Source: an uncultured Erythrobacter sp. (GTDB lineage Bacteria > Pseudomonadota > Alphaproteobacteria > Sphingomonadales > Sphingomonadaceae). From it: a stretch of DNA of 64,000 nt. The translations under genes and the position numbers were made by a program. The notes beneath the pieces are model-generated. The model was given only the letters and a program-made list of their open reading frames with translations. It did no database searches and had not been told where the DNA came from. This document shows positions 49,752 through 59,490 of the stretch, piece after piece. Numbering within the stretch: position 1 is the stretch's first letter; each line of letters starts with the position of its first letter. Location of the stretch: positions 496,001 through 560,000 of the forward strand of contig CANLPY010000002.1 of NCBI GenBank assembly GCA_947493165.1. The letters are read 5' to 3'.

Positions 49752-50765
49752 TCAACTGTTCTCGCGGATTTGCGTGAGTTTTCGCTCCCAAGCCACCGCA
49801 TGTTCGACAATCACATCAAGATCGGCGTGCTGCGGCTGCCAAGGGATGGTTGCACGGATCCTAGAAGGATCAGAAACAAGCGCATCAGGATCGCCTGCGC
49901 GCCGCCCCTCCATCACGCGATCAATCGCTTGGTTCGTAACCCTGTCAACCGCGTCAAGAACTTCCAGCACGGAAAAGCCCCGGCCATAGCCGCAATTCAT
50001 CGTCAATGATCGTTCTGGCTGCGCAATCAAAGCCTCCAGCGCAAGAACATGCGCGGCTGCCAAATCGCTGACGTGGATGTAATCGCGCACGCCCGTGCCA
50101 TCCGGGGTATCGTAATCTGTTCCGAACACGCTGACGGTCTCACGCTTACCCAAAGCCGCCTCAACCGCAACCTTGATCAGGTGAGTTGCGCCTGCAGTTG
50201 ATTGCCCGCTGCGTGCCTGCGGATCAGCACCGGCCACGTTAAAGTAACGCAGCGCGCAAAAATTGAAGTCGTGCACCACCGCGACATCGCCAAGCATTTG
50301 CTCTGTCATCAATTTTGACCAACCATACGGGTTGATCGGATTGCGCGGAGTTTCTTCTGTCACAGGGGATACCTCGGGCATCCCATAGGTCGCAGCCGTC
50401 GAGGAAAAGATGAAGTGCGGGACCCCAGCTTTGGTTGCTGCATCAATTAAAGCCCGGCTTTTGGCCGTGTTGTTGTGATAATACTTGAGCGGGTTCTCGA
50501 CACTTTCCGGCACGATAATTGAGCCGGCAAAATGCATGACCGCCTGAATGCCTTGCTCAGCGAAAATCTTCGCCAAGAGAGCGCCATCTTCAATATCGCC
50601 TTCATACAGCGGTACGCCCTCTGGAACAGCAAAGCGAAAACCTGTGGTCAGATTATCGACCACTGCGACAGGCCACCCTGCATCCTTTAACGCCAGCACG
50701 GCGTGCGAACCAATGTAACCAGCGCCGCCCGTTACGAGGACAGGAACCTTCGATGCTGTGTTCAT
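49752..50765 (-). CDS. galE: UDP-glucose 4-epimerase
   Basis: Short-chain-dehydrogenase-type epimerase of 337 residues that interconverts UDP-glucose and UDP-galactose, supplying nucleotide sugars for surface polysaccharide. NAD-binding GGAGYIGSH, the catalytic Ser and YGWSKLMTE (YxxxK), and GTDYDTPDGTGVRDYIHV are visible. ATG 50765 (MNTASKVPVLVTGG) fits the family; the frame is open seven codons upstream. Confidence 0.95.
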   Translation of the reverse strand: MNTASKVPVLVTGGAGYIGSHAVLALKDAGWPVAVVDNLTTGFRFAVPEGVPLYEGDIEDGALLAKIFAEQGIQAVMHFAGSIIVPESVENPLKYYHNNTAKSRALIDAATKAGVPHFIFSSTAATYGMPEVSPVTEETPRNPINPYGWSKLMTEQMLGDVAVVHDFNFCALRYFNVAGADPQARSGQSTAGATHLIKVAVEAALGKRETVSVFGTDYDTPDGTGVRDYIHVSDLAAAHVLALEALIAQPERSLTMNCGYGRGFSVLEVLDAVDRVTNQAIDRVMEGRRAGDPDALVSDPSRIRATIPWQPQHADLDVIVEHAVAWERKLTQIRENS

Positions 50766-50914
50766 GTGCTTTGCCTTAATGCCCAAACTGACTTTGCTAG
50801 CCAGAGTTTACCTTTGTTGAACGGCTCTTGCCACAAACGTGTTAAGAGCTTCCAACACAACTCTTCGCTACCACTCCCATAACTGGCAGCGATAAAAAAT
50901 TCGAGGACGCAAAC

Positions 50915-51571
50915 ATGGCCCAACAAATCACAAAACCTCTCGCGCGCGCAATCATGCTGGGCGCAGTCTGCGCGCTTTCCGCCTGCGCCACCGTTGCTCC
51001 GCCCAGCCCGGTTTCTGTCACCCGCTTTCATGATGCAGCGGCATTATCGCAAATCGGCCAAGGCGTTGTGTTCATTGAAAGCGCCCCTGGACTCGAAGGT
51101 GCATCGCTGGAGCTTGCACCGTATAAAGCAGCCATTGCCGCTGAGCTGACAGCGCTCGGCTATCGCGAGGGGACACGGGCGGAGGCAAACGCCATCGCGC
51201 AAGTGGCGATAGACACCTTTGAAGTGACATCAGAGCGCGGTGGCCGCGGCCCAGTCAGCGTCGGAGTTGGCGGCGGGACAGGTTCGTTTGGGTCTGGTGT
51301 TGGTGTGGGCCTAGGCATCAATCTTGGCGGCGGCGCTAAGCCACGCATCGGAACAGAAATTGCCATTGCACTGAAGCCCTCAGCGCCCGGCGGCACAGCG
51401 GTTCAAAACCTTTGGGAAGGGCGCGCGCAGATCGAAGTGGCTAAAGACGCAGCGGAAGACAGCTCAACCGTGATCGCCCCACTTTTGGCGAAAGCCCTAT
51501 TTCGTGACTTCCCAGGCGGCAATGGCGACACTACGACCGTGAAAGTCGAAGACATCCAATCAAGCGAGTAA
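50915..51571 (+). CDS. DUF4136 lipoprotein
   Basis: A 218-residue predicted lipoprotein (signal, lipobox LSAC near residue 24) with a DUF4136 domain ([41 protein letters not shown]). A Gly-rich segment ([21 protein letters not shown]) sits in the middle at the same relative place as the Gly/Arg insert of the paralogue at 22428-23147. Function unknown. The M14 carboxypeptidase gene follows after 8 bases. Confidence 0.8.
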   Translation: MAQQITKPLARAIMLGAVCALSACATVAPPSPVSVTRFHDAAALSQIGQGVVFIESAPGLEGASLELAPYKAAIAAELTALGYREGTRAEANAIAQVAIDTFEVTSERGGRGPVSVGVGGGTGSFGSGVGVGLGINLGGGAKPRIGTEIAIALKPSAPGGTAVQNLWEGRAQIEVAKDAAEDSSTVIAPLLAKALFRDFPGGNGDTTTVKVEDIQSSE

Positions 51572-51579
51572 CGCCACCC

Positions 51580-52713
51580 GTGACCAAAATTGCAATCGAT
51601 GCCGGATTTGACAGCGGCAATATCAAAGTCCTGTCCGTTGACGGGAACACCGCAGAACTTTCGATCCCAAAGGATCACATGTCTGAGTTTGCGCAATGGT
51701 TTCATTTCCGCGTCACTTGCGACGCCGGCAGCGAACTAACGCTTAAAATCACGGGTTTGAATGATAGCGCCTATCCTGGCGGGTGGCCGGGTTATGACGC
51801 CTGTGTCTCAGAAGATCGTGAGTTTTGGGCTCGCGCAACTAGCAGCTTTGACAAGGATGAAAGCGGCGGCACGTTGACCATCAGCTATGCTCCAGCCAGC
51901 AACACCGCATGGTTTGCCTATTTCGCGCCCTATTCGATGGAGCGCCATCACGATCTGGTGGCAGAGGCGGCATCCTGCGAGGGCGTTGATCTGGTGCGCC
52001 TCGGCCAAACGCTTGATGGCCAACCGCTAGATTGCCTCGAAATGGGGGAAGGTGAACGGTCAGTGTGGCTTTATGCCCGCCAGCATCCCGGCGAAACCCA
52101 AGCCGAATGGTGGATGGAAGGCGCATTGGAATGCCTCACCGATCCTACCGATCCGATTGCGCGCGCGCTGCGCAAAACCTGCCGGTTTCATATTGTGCCC
52201 AATTGCAATCCAGATGGCTCACGCCGCGGGCATTTGCGCACCAATGCCGTTGGCACGAACCTAAACCGTGAGTGGGCAGAGCCGAGCGCAGACAAATCGC
52301 CAGAAGTGCTCGCGATCCGCAATTACATGGATAAGACCGGCGTTGATTTCGCGATGGATGTACACGGCGATGAAGCGATCCCGGCGGTTTTTCTTGCAGG
52401 TTTTGAAGGCATCCCAGGCTGGAGCGACGAGCTAGGCGAAAGCTATTATCGCTACGAACGCATCCTTGACCGCCGCACGCCTGATTTCCAGACCAAGCTG
52501 GGCTATCCCAAAACACCCGCTGGCAGAGCCAACCTTGGGATCAGCACCAATCAGGTTGCCAATCGGTTTGGTTGCACGGCAATGACGCTGGAGATGCCAT
52601 ATAAAGATCTGGCTGACGCCCCAGAGCCTGAGCAAGGCTGGTCGCCAGAACGCTGCAAGCTGCTTGCGCGGGACTGCCTCGCCTCTTTGCTGGAGTGGAC
52701 GCAAAGCACCTAA
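51580..52713 (+). CDS. M14-family zinc carboxypeptidase (CCP-like)
   Basis: A 377-residue cytosolic carboxypeptidase-like enzyme. The zinc motif [12 protein letters not shown] (HxxE), [23 protein letters not shown] and VHGDE with the third zinc ligand are present, and an N-terminal beta-sandwich domain of about 130 residues precedes the catalytic domain, as in CCP/Nna1-type enzymes. No signal peptide. The substrate is unknown; bacterial members are proposed to trim peptides or glutamate side chains. GTG 51580 start. Confidence 0.87.
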   Translation: MTKIAIDAGFDSGNIKVLSVDGNTAELSIPKDHMSEFAQWFHFRVTCDAGSELTLKITGLNDSAYPGGWPGYDACVSEDREFWARATSSFDKDESGGTLTISYAPASNTAWFAYFAPYSMERHHDLVAEAASCEGVDLVRLGQTLDGQPLDCLEMGEGERSVWLYARQHPGETQAEWWMEGALECLTDPTDPIARALRKTCRFHIVPNCNPDGSRRGHLRTNAVGTNLNREWAEPSADKSPEVLAIRNYMDKTGVDFAMDVHGDEAIPAVFLAGFEGIPGWSDELGESYYRYERILDRRTPDFQTKLGYPKTPAGRANLGISTNQVANRFGCTAMTLEMPYKDLADAPEPEQGWSPERCKLLARDCLASLLEWTQST

Positions 52714-52806
52714 CGCGATTTTACATAAGTTTGCGCCGGTTTCAGCCCACTGACAGGCTTGATCGTGCTAGTGTTCTTCAGCAACTAACCACGGGAGAGC
52801 TACGCC

Positions 52807-53496
52807 ATGACGTCGAACATCGAATGGAACCGCCGCAAATTTATCGCAGGCGCAGGAGCGCTGGGCGTGATCGGCCTGCTTCCTATGCAAGCATCAGCCC
52901 AAGGGCTTGGGCTAGGGTCGCTACTGGGCAAGGCAACCGATAGCGCGCTTGACCAATTGGCGCAGCCCGGCGCGTTTTACGGCGACAAGGATGTGCGCAT
53001 TGGCTTGCCCATTATTGGCAAGAAGCGCGGCGGTCTGCTCGGTTCAGTTCTAAACGCTGGTCAGAAGCTTGGCGTGCTGGACGGCGTAACCCGGAAGATC
53101 AACGATGCAGCAGGCTTTGCGGCAGGCCAAGCAAAGCCGATTTTCCGCGATGCGATCAACAACCTCTCCTTCAATGATGCACCGGGCATTGTCTCTAAGA
53201 ACGATGGCGGCACTCGCTATCTGCGGACTTCCTCAAACGATACGCTACACGCCAAATTGACGCCGCTGGTCGATAGCGCGCTGGAAGAAATCGGCGTCTA
53301 TGGTGAGTTTGAAAGCCTATCGAGCAAACACAGCTTCATCAGTGCCGCTGGCCTGAACCGGGAAAGCATCAACAAAAGCGTGACTGATCAAGGGCTGGAC
53401 GGGATTTTCTCATATATCGCCACGGAAGAACGCACGTTCCGTAAAAACCCCTTGGGCAATATTGGCGGTGCATTGGGCGACTTGCTTGGCAGTTAG
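52807..53496 (+). CDS. DUF4197 protein with Tat signal
   Basis: A 229-residue protein starting with a twin-arginine signal (NRRKFIAGAGALGVIG), so it is likely exported folded. The mature part matches DUF4197 (LDQLAQPGAFYGDKDVRIGLPI, NNLSFNDAPGIV, SVTDQGLDGIFSYIATEERTFRKNP). Function unknown. RBS GGGAGAG precedes ATG 52807. Its stop overlaps the convergent cdd gene by four bases. Confidence 0.87.
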   Translation: MTSNIEWNRRKFIAGAGALGVIGLLPMQASAQGLGLGSLLGKATDSALDQLAQPGAFYGDKDVRIGLPIIGKKRGGLLGSVLNAGQKLGVLDGVTRKINDAAGFAAGQAKPIFRDAINNLSFNDAPGIVSKNDGGTRYLRTSSNDTLHAKLTPLVDSALEEIGVYGEFESLSSKHSFISAAGLNRESINKSVTDQGLDGIFSYIATEERTFRKNPLGNIGGALGDLLGS

Positions 53497-53927
53497 GACA
53501 AATGCGCTGGCCCAAATGCATGTGGTAGTAGGTCAGACAAGCGCACTTCGCACGTCTCGCTGGCTCCAACGCAAAGGATGTTGGGATCGGTATCGCCCAA
53601 TTGCGCCAGCTCATTAAGGACTTGCCGGCAGCGGCCGCACGGGGTGATCGGCCCACCATCGCCGCTATCGCTTGGGCCGGTAACGGCGACAGCGATAAGC
53701 CCGCCTCGGACCCCGTCAGCCATTGCTTTGGATACAGCAACGGTCTCTGCGCATAAAGCCAGGCCGTAGCTGGCGTTTTCGATGTTTGTGCCCGTTACAA
53801 CCACGCCGTCATCAAACAAGAGCGCGGCTCCAACAGCATAGTTGGAATAGGGCGAGTAGGAATTTTTAGCCGCACTACGAGCAGACGCTATTAGCGCAGC
53901 TCTATCTACTTTTGAATGACCACCCAT
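53493..53927 (-). CDS. cdd: Cytidine deaminase
   Basis: Zinc-dependent deaminase of cytidine/deoxycytidine in pyrimidine salvage, 144 residues. Motifs: NIENASYGLALCAET (catalytic CAE) and PCGRCRQV (second zinc cysteines). The three cysteine ligands indicate the small tetrameric class. It overlaps the downstream end of the GH25-like gene by 22 bases on the same strand. Confidence 0.95.
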   Translation of the reverse strand: MGGHSKVDRAALIASARSAAKNSYSPYSNYAVGAALLFDDGVVVTGTNIENASYGLALCAETVAVSKAMADGVRGGLIAVAVTGPSDSGDGGPITPCGRCRQVLNELAQLGDTDPNILCVGASETCEVRLSDLLPHAFGPAHLS

Positions 53928-54658
53928 TCGATTGGCTCCTCTGCAGCATCTGTCACCAATTGGCTATTTGCACTCCATAACAGCCAAGGCCGTCCGGCGT
54001 AATTGGGCTTGGCCCGATCCCGTTCAAGCCACAGGTCGCGCTCAATTGCGGTTGCTAGATTGTGGCGCGCCTCAAATTCCTGGGAGATCTTCAGGACAAC
54101 TGGTTTACCTGCATGAAGCTCAATCTGATTAATGAGGGTCATCAGCTCGCTCTCCACCGCTGCATCGCTGACTGCCACAGCGCAGCTCTCAGCCGTTGCG
54201 GACAAAGCAATCGCCGGTGGGAGATAATCGGCATTGCGCGGTACCATTCGAGTGAAGCGCGATGATTGCGGATCTGCGCGCAGGCAGGGGTCAAAGACAT
54301 GTAGCATCCCAACCTGAAGGTCAGCCCGCCGCGCTGCCTGTAGACGCGCGGCAAACCGTTCGTCTGGTTCCTGCGTCGCACCAACAAGTTCCAAATAGAC
54401 GAACGCTCCGCCTAAGGCTCTGATCGTCTCAAATCGAACGTCGCTTGTGCCGCTGGCGATGATCGCGCCTTGCTCTGGAAATGCTGCTTCATCAGGACGC
54501 CAACTTCGCATGTCCCACCACAGCCATGCCGCATAGCCGATCGCTGCCAACACGAGTGTAGCCACCGAATACATCGCAATGCGGCGGCCAAGCGGCGCAC
54601 GTTTAGACGTGCGAGGATCGCTCCGCTTGCGCTTAGATTTTGTTCGCTGGGCTACCAT
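53906..54658 (-). CDS. GH25 lysozyme-like protein lacking catalytic residues
   Basis: A 250-residue protein with one N-terminal membrane helix (about residues 30-50) after a very basic start, and a GH25 (Cellosyl-type muramidase) fold: AFVYLELVGATQEPDERFAARLQAARRADLQVGMLHVF, PRNADYLPPAIAL and KPVVLKISQEFE. The catalytic Asp of the normal GVDVSxxQG strand is missing (GAIIASGTSDV) and the DxE of PPAVDLE is AIALS. It is therefore a probable pseudoenzyme, not a muramidase. ATG 54658 is chosen; the frame is open upstream. Confidence 0.65.
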   Translation of the reverse strand: MVAQRTKSKRKRSDPRTSKRAPLGRRIAMYSVATLVLAAIGYAAWLWWDMRSWRPDEAAFPEQGAIIASGTSDVRFETIRALGGAFVYLELVGATQEPDERFAARLQAARRADLQVGMLHVFDPCLRADPQSSRFTRMVPRNADYLPPAIALSATAESCAVAVSDAAVESELMTLINQIELHAGKPVVLKISQEFEARHNLATAIERDLWLERDRAKPNYAGRPWLLWSANSQLVTDAAEEPIEWVVIQK

Positions 54659-54681
54659 TTTTGGATGTCCTTTGCGCAGCC

Positions 54682-55188
54682 TCAGCCCTTGATGTGCAAG
54701 ACGCAAATCAAAGTGAACAGACGCCGAGAGGTGGCAAAGTCCGTTTCAACTTTGCCTTCCAGTCGCTCCATCAACAATTCAGCCGCATTATTGTGGATGC
54801 CCCTGCGAGCCATATCGATTGTCTCAATCTCCGATGGTGTCGCCTTACGAATCGCCTGATAATAGCTGTCGCAAATTGCAAAGTATTCACGGATCGGGCG
54901 TCGGAAGCGCGCTAGCCCAATTACAAGGCTCTCAAGAAGAGTCTCCCCCGTGTCGCTAACGTCCATCACCAAACGCCCATCGCGAACGGAAAGCTGCAAA
55001 TGATATGGACCGCAAGCCCCGCGTTCAGCGCTGCGAATTGGCTTGAAGGTATTCTCTTCAATCAAATCAAAGATTGCGACGCGGCGTTCTTGTTCGACAT
55101 CGGCGTTGCGCCAAAGGATCGTCTCCTCATCAAGCGCGACATGCGCAATGCGATAACTCGCTGCAGATTCGGGCTTCTGTTTGACCAT
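54682..55188 (-). CDS. UPF0262 family protein
   Basis: A 168-residue alphaproteobacterial protein of unknown function. Family features: IAHVALDEETILWRNADVEQERRVAIFDLIEENTFKP, YHLQLSVRDGRLVMDVSD, GLARFRRPIREYFAICDSYYQAIR and DMARRGIHNNAAELLMERL. It is upstream of the GH25-like gene and divergent from dnaB. Confidence 0.92.
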   Translation of the reverse strand: MVKQKPESAASYRIAHVALDEETILWRNADVEQERRVAIFDLIEENTFKPIRSAERGACGPYHLQLSVRDGRLVMDVSDTGETLLESLVIGLARFRRPIREYFAICDSYYQAIRKATPSEIETIDMARRGIHNNAAELLMERLEGKVETDFATSRRLFTLICVLHIKG

Positions 55189-55326
55189 TGTAATTTGCGC
55201 CTTCGCAGATGGCAGCAGGACAGTTCAAGCACTTCAACAAACCATCCCCGCTATCCACAGCCAGGTGCGGCGATTTTGCCGCCATTTGCACTTGGCGTTG
55301 GCACGTGAAACGCGCAATAGGCCTCG

Positions 55327-56832
55327 ATGGCCGAAGCTGAACTTCTTTTACCCACCGATTCCCAATCCGAAACTGGACGCAAACTCCCTTCGAATCTCGA
55401 AGCAGAGGCTGCGTTCTTGGGCGCGGTGCTGATCGACAACCGCGTTATTGAAGAATTGCAAACGCCAATTCGGCCTGACCACTTTTTCGAATCCCTGCAT
55501 GAGCGCATTTATGCTCGTATCCTGACGCTGATTGAGCGCAATGCCACAGCCAGTCCGGTTACGTTGCGTCCGTATTTTGAAAGCGATGAAGCGCTGAAAG
55601 AGCTCGGCGGGACGAGCTATCTTGCACAACTTACTGCGGATGGCGCAGGATTGCTTGCCCCGCGTGAATTAGCGCAGCAGATTTATGATCTCGCTTTGCT
55701 CCGGGAGCTGGTGAGCGTTGGTCGAGGGTTGGTTGAAGGCGCGTTGGATACCAGCGAAGAAGTCGATCCGATGGACCGTATTTCACAAGCTGAAGCTGAT
55801 CTGTTCAAAGTCGCCGAAGGCGCAGCCACAGGCAGCGAAGCCTCATCCTTCCGCGATGCTGCCCTGACCGCAATTAAAATGGCCGAAGCCGCGATGAATT
55901 CAGGCGGCGGTTTGTCAGGCAAGACAACAGGCCTCGATTCGATTGATCGCAAGACATCCGGCCTTCACGCGTCGGACCTGATCATTCTCGCTGGACGCCC
56001 CGGCATGGGCAAGACCTCGCTCGCAACCAATATCGCATTCAATTGCGCTGAGGCGCACTTAAATTGGGAACGCGATGGTGGGGAATTCAATTATGGCGCG
56101 CCAGCCGCATTCTTCAGCCTAGAGATGAGCGCCGATCAACTTGCAACGCGTATCTTGGCCGAGCAAGCAGAAATCAGTTCTGAATCACTCCGCAGCGGTA
56201 AGTTGAGCCGAGAGGAGTTCCAGAAACTGTCATTTGCCAGTCAACGGCTCGCAGAACTGCCCTTATACATTGATGATACACCAGCGCTCACAATTGGCGC
56301 ATTGCGTACCCGCGCGCGCCGGATGAAGAGGCGGCACGATATCGGCCTAATCGTCGTCGATTACCTTCAGCTGCTTCAGGGCTCAGGCCGCGCGAACGAT
56401 AACCGCGTCAATGAAATTTCAGAAATCAGCCGAGGTCTGAAGACGCTTGCCAAGGAGCTAAGCGTGCCAGTGATTGCCTTATCTCAGCTCAGCCGTGCGG
56501 TTGAGCAACGCGAAGACAAGCGGCCAATGCTTTCTGACTTGCGCGAATCCGGTTCGATTGAACAAGATGCTGATATGGTCTGGTTCGTCTATCGCGATGA
56601 TTACTATTTGGAAGCGACCAGGCCCGACTTCCCGACCGAGGCAAGCACGCCGGATGCGGTGGAGAAATATCGCGCCTGGGAAGAGGCATTCGAGCAAGTC
56701 AAAAACAAAGCTGCTGTCAATGTTGCGAAGCAGCGTCACGGATCAACAGGCATGGTCCCGCTGCACTTCCAAAGCGAGTTTACCAAATTCACCTCGCCGA
56801 ACCTCAAGGATTATTCCGATTACGGTTACTAA
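55327..56832 (+). CDS. dnaB: Replicative DNA helicase DnaB
   Basis: Hexameric helicase of the replisome, 501 residues. N-terminal domain (residues about 20-120), linker helix and RecA-like motor with Walker A AGRPGMGKTSL, Walker B VVDYLQLLQG and the arginine finger region SQLSRAVEQREDKRPMLSDLRESG. ATG 55327. Convergent with a phospholipase-D gene with a 25-bp gap and no visible terminator. Confidence 0.97.
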   Translation: MAEAELLLPTDSQSETGRKLPSNLEAEAAFLGAVLIDNRVIEELQTPIRPDHFFESLHERIYARILTLIERNATASPVTLRPYFESDEALKELGGTSYLAQLTADGAGLLAPRELAQQIYDLALLRELVSVGRGLVEGALDTSEEVDPMDRISQAEADLFKVAEGAATGSEASSFRDAALTAIKMAEAAMNSGGGLSGKTTGLDSIDRKTSGLHASDLIILAGRPGMGKTSLATNIAFNCAEAHLNWERDGGEFNYGAPAAFFSLEMSADQLATRILAEQAEISSESLRSGKLSREEFQKLSFASQRLAELPLYIDDTPALTIGALRTRARRMKRRHDIGLIVVDYLQLLQGSGRANDNRVNEISEISRGLKTLAKELSVPVIALSQLSRAVEQREDKRPMLSDLRESGSIEQDADMVWFVYRDDYYLEATRPDFPTEASTPDAVEKYRAWEEAFEQVKNKAAVNVAKQRHGSTGMVPLHFQSEFTKFTSPNLKDYSDYGY

Positions 56833-56857
56833 TAAGTGTTTGAATAATGCGCTGGGT

Positions 56858-58042
56858 CTAGGGATTGAGCCGCCGGGCCAGCCAAGCATCAGCAAGTCCG
56901 ACCCAAAGGGAACCACGCCAACCCATCCGGGTCCAGAAACCGGCATTCTCGCTGTACCATTCCGGCGTGATCCGCGTACTTGCGCTCTCGAGATGGTCTA
57001 GAAATTCACGCAGCTGCCCGGCCAACGCCTCATCTTCTACCCGTACCATCAGCTCAAGATTGATGCGCAATGACCGTCGATCCATATTGGCGCTGCCAAA
57101 ATAGCTGATCGCATCGACCACCAACAGCTTCATATGAAGCTTACAGGGCTGGAATTCAAAAATATCCGCGCCAGCTCTTAGCGGTCGCTTATAGAGCAAT
57201 CTTGCAGCCTCGATCGTAGCATCAATATCGGACTTCCCAGCTAGCACCATCCGGACTTTCCCGCGCCTGGCCACTTGCGCAATCTGCCGGCGAATACTGC
57301 GCTGAGGCGTGAAATAGGCCGTCACCAAATCAAGCCTTTTCGCCTTCGCTAGATCCCGTTTGAACTTATAAGACCACTTGCGCGCCCTTACGACCGGACC
57401 GCCTAACGTTAGTTGCACAGCGCCATCACCAGGATCCCATTCGCGCACCATTTTCCGAATGGCGCGCAGCTGTGATTTGTTATCGCTGACCCAATCACAA
57501 ACCAGGCTGAACCATTGACTGAAACGCTGTACCACCGGCCCTTCAATCGCCACTCCCAAGTCGCACCACCCGTTCTTTTCAGGCGGCGCGAAGTAGTGAT
57601 CAGAAACATTAGCGCCGCCCGTCATAACCCGTGCGCTATCCGCGATGGCAAACTTCTGATGATTGCGGATCAAATAACGCGCTCCAAGACGTGGCGAAAA
57701 AACTGCAAAGGTGCCGCCCGCCTCAATCAAGGGGTCGAAAAAGTGCGAAGGCGCATCACTCCCAAACGCATCAATGATGAGGTGAACGCGCACTCCCCGT
57801 CCAGCAGCCCTCAACAGTGCATCCAACACTTGGCTTCCTGCGTCGTCATGCTGGAACATATAGTAAAAGATATCGAGAGATTCTTCGGCCTCATCGATGT
57901 GGTCCAATAAGGCCGCCAGACGGTCAGAACCTCGCGGATAGAACGTGAAGGCATGGCCTTGAGCTTCGATCTGGAAGCTATGCGAATCGCGATAATTGCT
58001 CGTCGATGTCGCGGCTGGGTTAGGAGCGGAAGTTTGTGGCAC
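56858..58042 (-). CDS. Phospholipase D / cardiolipin synthase-like protein
   Basis: A 394-residue protein with two HKD motifs: HQKFAIADSARVMTGGANVSD and HMKLLVVDAISYFGSANMDRRS. It probably makes cardiolipin or hydrolyses phospholipids; no transmembrane segment like that of ClsA is visible, closer to ClsB-type. Start is GTG 58042 (MPQTSAP); no ATG is in frame nearby. Confidence 0.88.
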   Translation of the reverse strand: MPQTSAPNPAATSTSNYRDSHSFQIEAQGHAFTFYPRGSDRLAALLDHIDEAEESLDIFYYMFQHDDAGSQVLDALLRAAGRGVRVHLIIDAFGSDAPSHFFDPLIEAGGTFAVFSPRLGARYLIRNHQKFAIADSARVMTGGANVSDHYFAPPEKNGWCDLGVAIEGPVVQRFSQWFSLVCDWVSDNKSQLRAIRKMVREWDPGDGAVQLTLGGPVVRARKWSYKFKRDLAKAKRLDLVTAYFTPQRSIRRQIAQVARRGKVRMVLAGKSDIDATIEAARLLYKRPLRAGADIFEFQPCKLHMKLLVVDAISYFGSANMDRRSLRINLELMVRVEDEALAGQLREFLDHLESASTRITPEWYSENAGFWTRMGWRGSLWVGLADAWLARRLNP

Positions 58043-58148
58043 ATCTGCTCCATGCCCATTTGAAAGCGACCTTGCAATTTCTTGACTCGGCCCTGTCCGG
58101 CCTCTAATTGCTCGAACTCTTCCGAAATTTCAGAATTAAGAGGCCTCA

Positions 58149-58496
58149 ATGGCACGCGTTACTGTTGAAGATTGCGTCGACAAGGTTCCCAACCGCTTTG
58201 ATCTCGTCTTGCTTGCTGCCCAGCGCGCTCGTGAGATCTCTGGCGGCGCAGAGCTGACCGTAGATCGCGACCGCGATAAAAATCCGGTCGTGGCGCTGCG
58301 CGAAGTCGCAGAACAAACCATAAAGCCAAAAGAACTGCACGAATCGCTCGTTACTGGCCTGCAGAAAATTCTTCCCGATGATGAAGATGATGCAGATGAG
58401 ATCGGTTCACTTAGCCAGTCGGCTGAAGCCTTGCGCATCACTGCCTCTGCACCAACTCGGTCTACATCGATCAGCTCCGACTACGACGGTAGCTAA
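58149..58496 (+). CDS. rpoZ: RNA polymerase omega subunit
   Basis: A 115-residue omega subunit: [30 protein letters not shown] is the signature, with an acidic C-terminal extension ([10 protein letters not shown]). It aids assembly of RNA polymerase and carries part of the ppGpp site in some bacteria. Confidence 0.97.
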   Translation: MARVTVEDCVDKVPNRFDLVLLAAQRAREISGGAELTVDRDRDKNPVVALREVAEQTIKPKELHESLVTGLQKILPDDEDDADEIGSLSQSAEALRITASAPTRSTSISSDYDGS

Positions 58497-58539
58497 TCGC
58501 GGCTGGTTTTGATCGCCCGCTGCGATCAACACCCACGAG

Positions 58540-58566
58540 TAAGGGCCGCCCATTGGGTGGCCCTTA
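58540..58566 (+). terminator. Hairpin after rpoZ
   Basis: TAAGGGCCGCCCA (58540-58552) pairs with TGGGTGGCCCTTA (58554-58566) with one G:T pair; no T-run follows, so termination may be partly Rho-dependent. Confidence 0.65.
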
Positions 58567-58612
58567 GTGCATTGAGCGACAGGCTTGCTACTCATGGTTA
58601 GCGAACTTGCCT

Positions 58613-58641
58613 TTGACAGGCGCGCATGTAACCGGCTTGCT
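58613..58641 (+). promoter_or_regulatory. Possible promoter of the parA-like gene
   Basis: A perfect TTGACA (58613-58618) lies 58 bases before the ATG of the ParA-like gene; the -10 (CTTGCT at 17-nt spacing) is weak. Confidence 0.35.
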
Positions 58642-58676
58642 GTAGTGACAACACATAGCCGAGTTTTGCAGCCGAA

Positions 58677-59408
58677 ATGGCATCAATAGCAGTTTACAGC
58701 GTTAAGGGAGGAGTTGGCAAAACCACCTTCTCCGTCAATCTCGCGTGGTGCGCAGCGACTATTTCTCGCCGACAAACGCTGTTGTGGGATCTTGATCCAG
58801 CCAATGGCGCAGGCTTTTTGCTCAGCGTTGATCCAAAGAAGAAACTCACCGCCGACACGGTGTTCACGCAAGAAAGAGGGCCCGCGAAGCTGATCCGCAA
58901 AACGTCGATCGACAATTTGCACCTTCTCCCTGCTGATGAAAGTTTGCGGACGCTTGATCGGCAGTTCAACAAGCTGGGCAAGAAAAAACGTCTTGCCAAA
59001 CTAACCGCGCAATTGAGCAAGGATTATGATCGCATCGTTTTCGATTGCCCGCCCGTGCTCAATGAAATCAGCGCTCAGGTGATGCGCGCTGCGGATCTCA
59101 TTATAGTACCTCTTCCGCCCTCACCGCTTTCCACCAGAGCATTCGAAACCGTGGTTCGCGAAGTGCAGGGGAGCGGGAAGAGGCACCCGCCTATCTTGCC
59201 CGTCTTGTCGATGATAGACATGCGCCGAAATTTGCACCGCGAAGCACGCCAAGCGAATCCCAAATGGCCCGTAATCCCCCTATCGAGTGCAATTGAGCAA
59301 TGTGCTGTGCGGCAGGAACCTGTCGGCGAATTCGCCCCTCTCTCACCCGCTTTGAAAGCCTTTGCGCAGATGTGGACGGCGATAGAGCGCAAACTCTCAA
59401 AGCTCTAG
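58677..59408 (+). CDS. Orphan ParA-family ATPase
   Basis: A 243-residue P-loop ATPase of the ParA/MinD superfamily with a deviant Walker A KGGVGKTT (residues 10-17), Walker B VFDCPPVLNE and LLWDLDPANG. No ParB/centromere partner is adjacent, so it is not the chromosome-segregation parA. Related orphan ParAs position complexes or act in polar processes; the partner here is unknown. A DUF3667 protein gene follows after 80 bases. Confidence 0.88.
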   Translation: MASIAVYSVKGGVGKTTFSVNLAWCAATISRRQTLLWDLDPANGAGFLLSVDPKKKLTADTVFTQERGPAKLIRKTSIDNLHLLPADESLRTLDRQFNKLGKKKRLAKLTAQLSKDYDRIVFDCPPVLNEISAQVMRAADLIIVPLPPSPLSTRAFETVVREVQGSGKRHPPILPVLSMIDMRRNLHREARQANPKWPVIPLSSAIEQCAVRQEPVGEFAPLSPALKAFAQMWTAIERKLSKL

Positions 59409-59490
59409 ACTGCGCTCAAACATCTGCAGAAGACGCTTCCTTGATCGACCACAACCGGCCTATATGAAATCTCTAATTCGTGAGGGCTTA

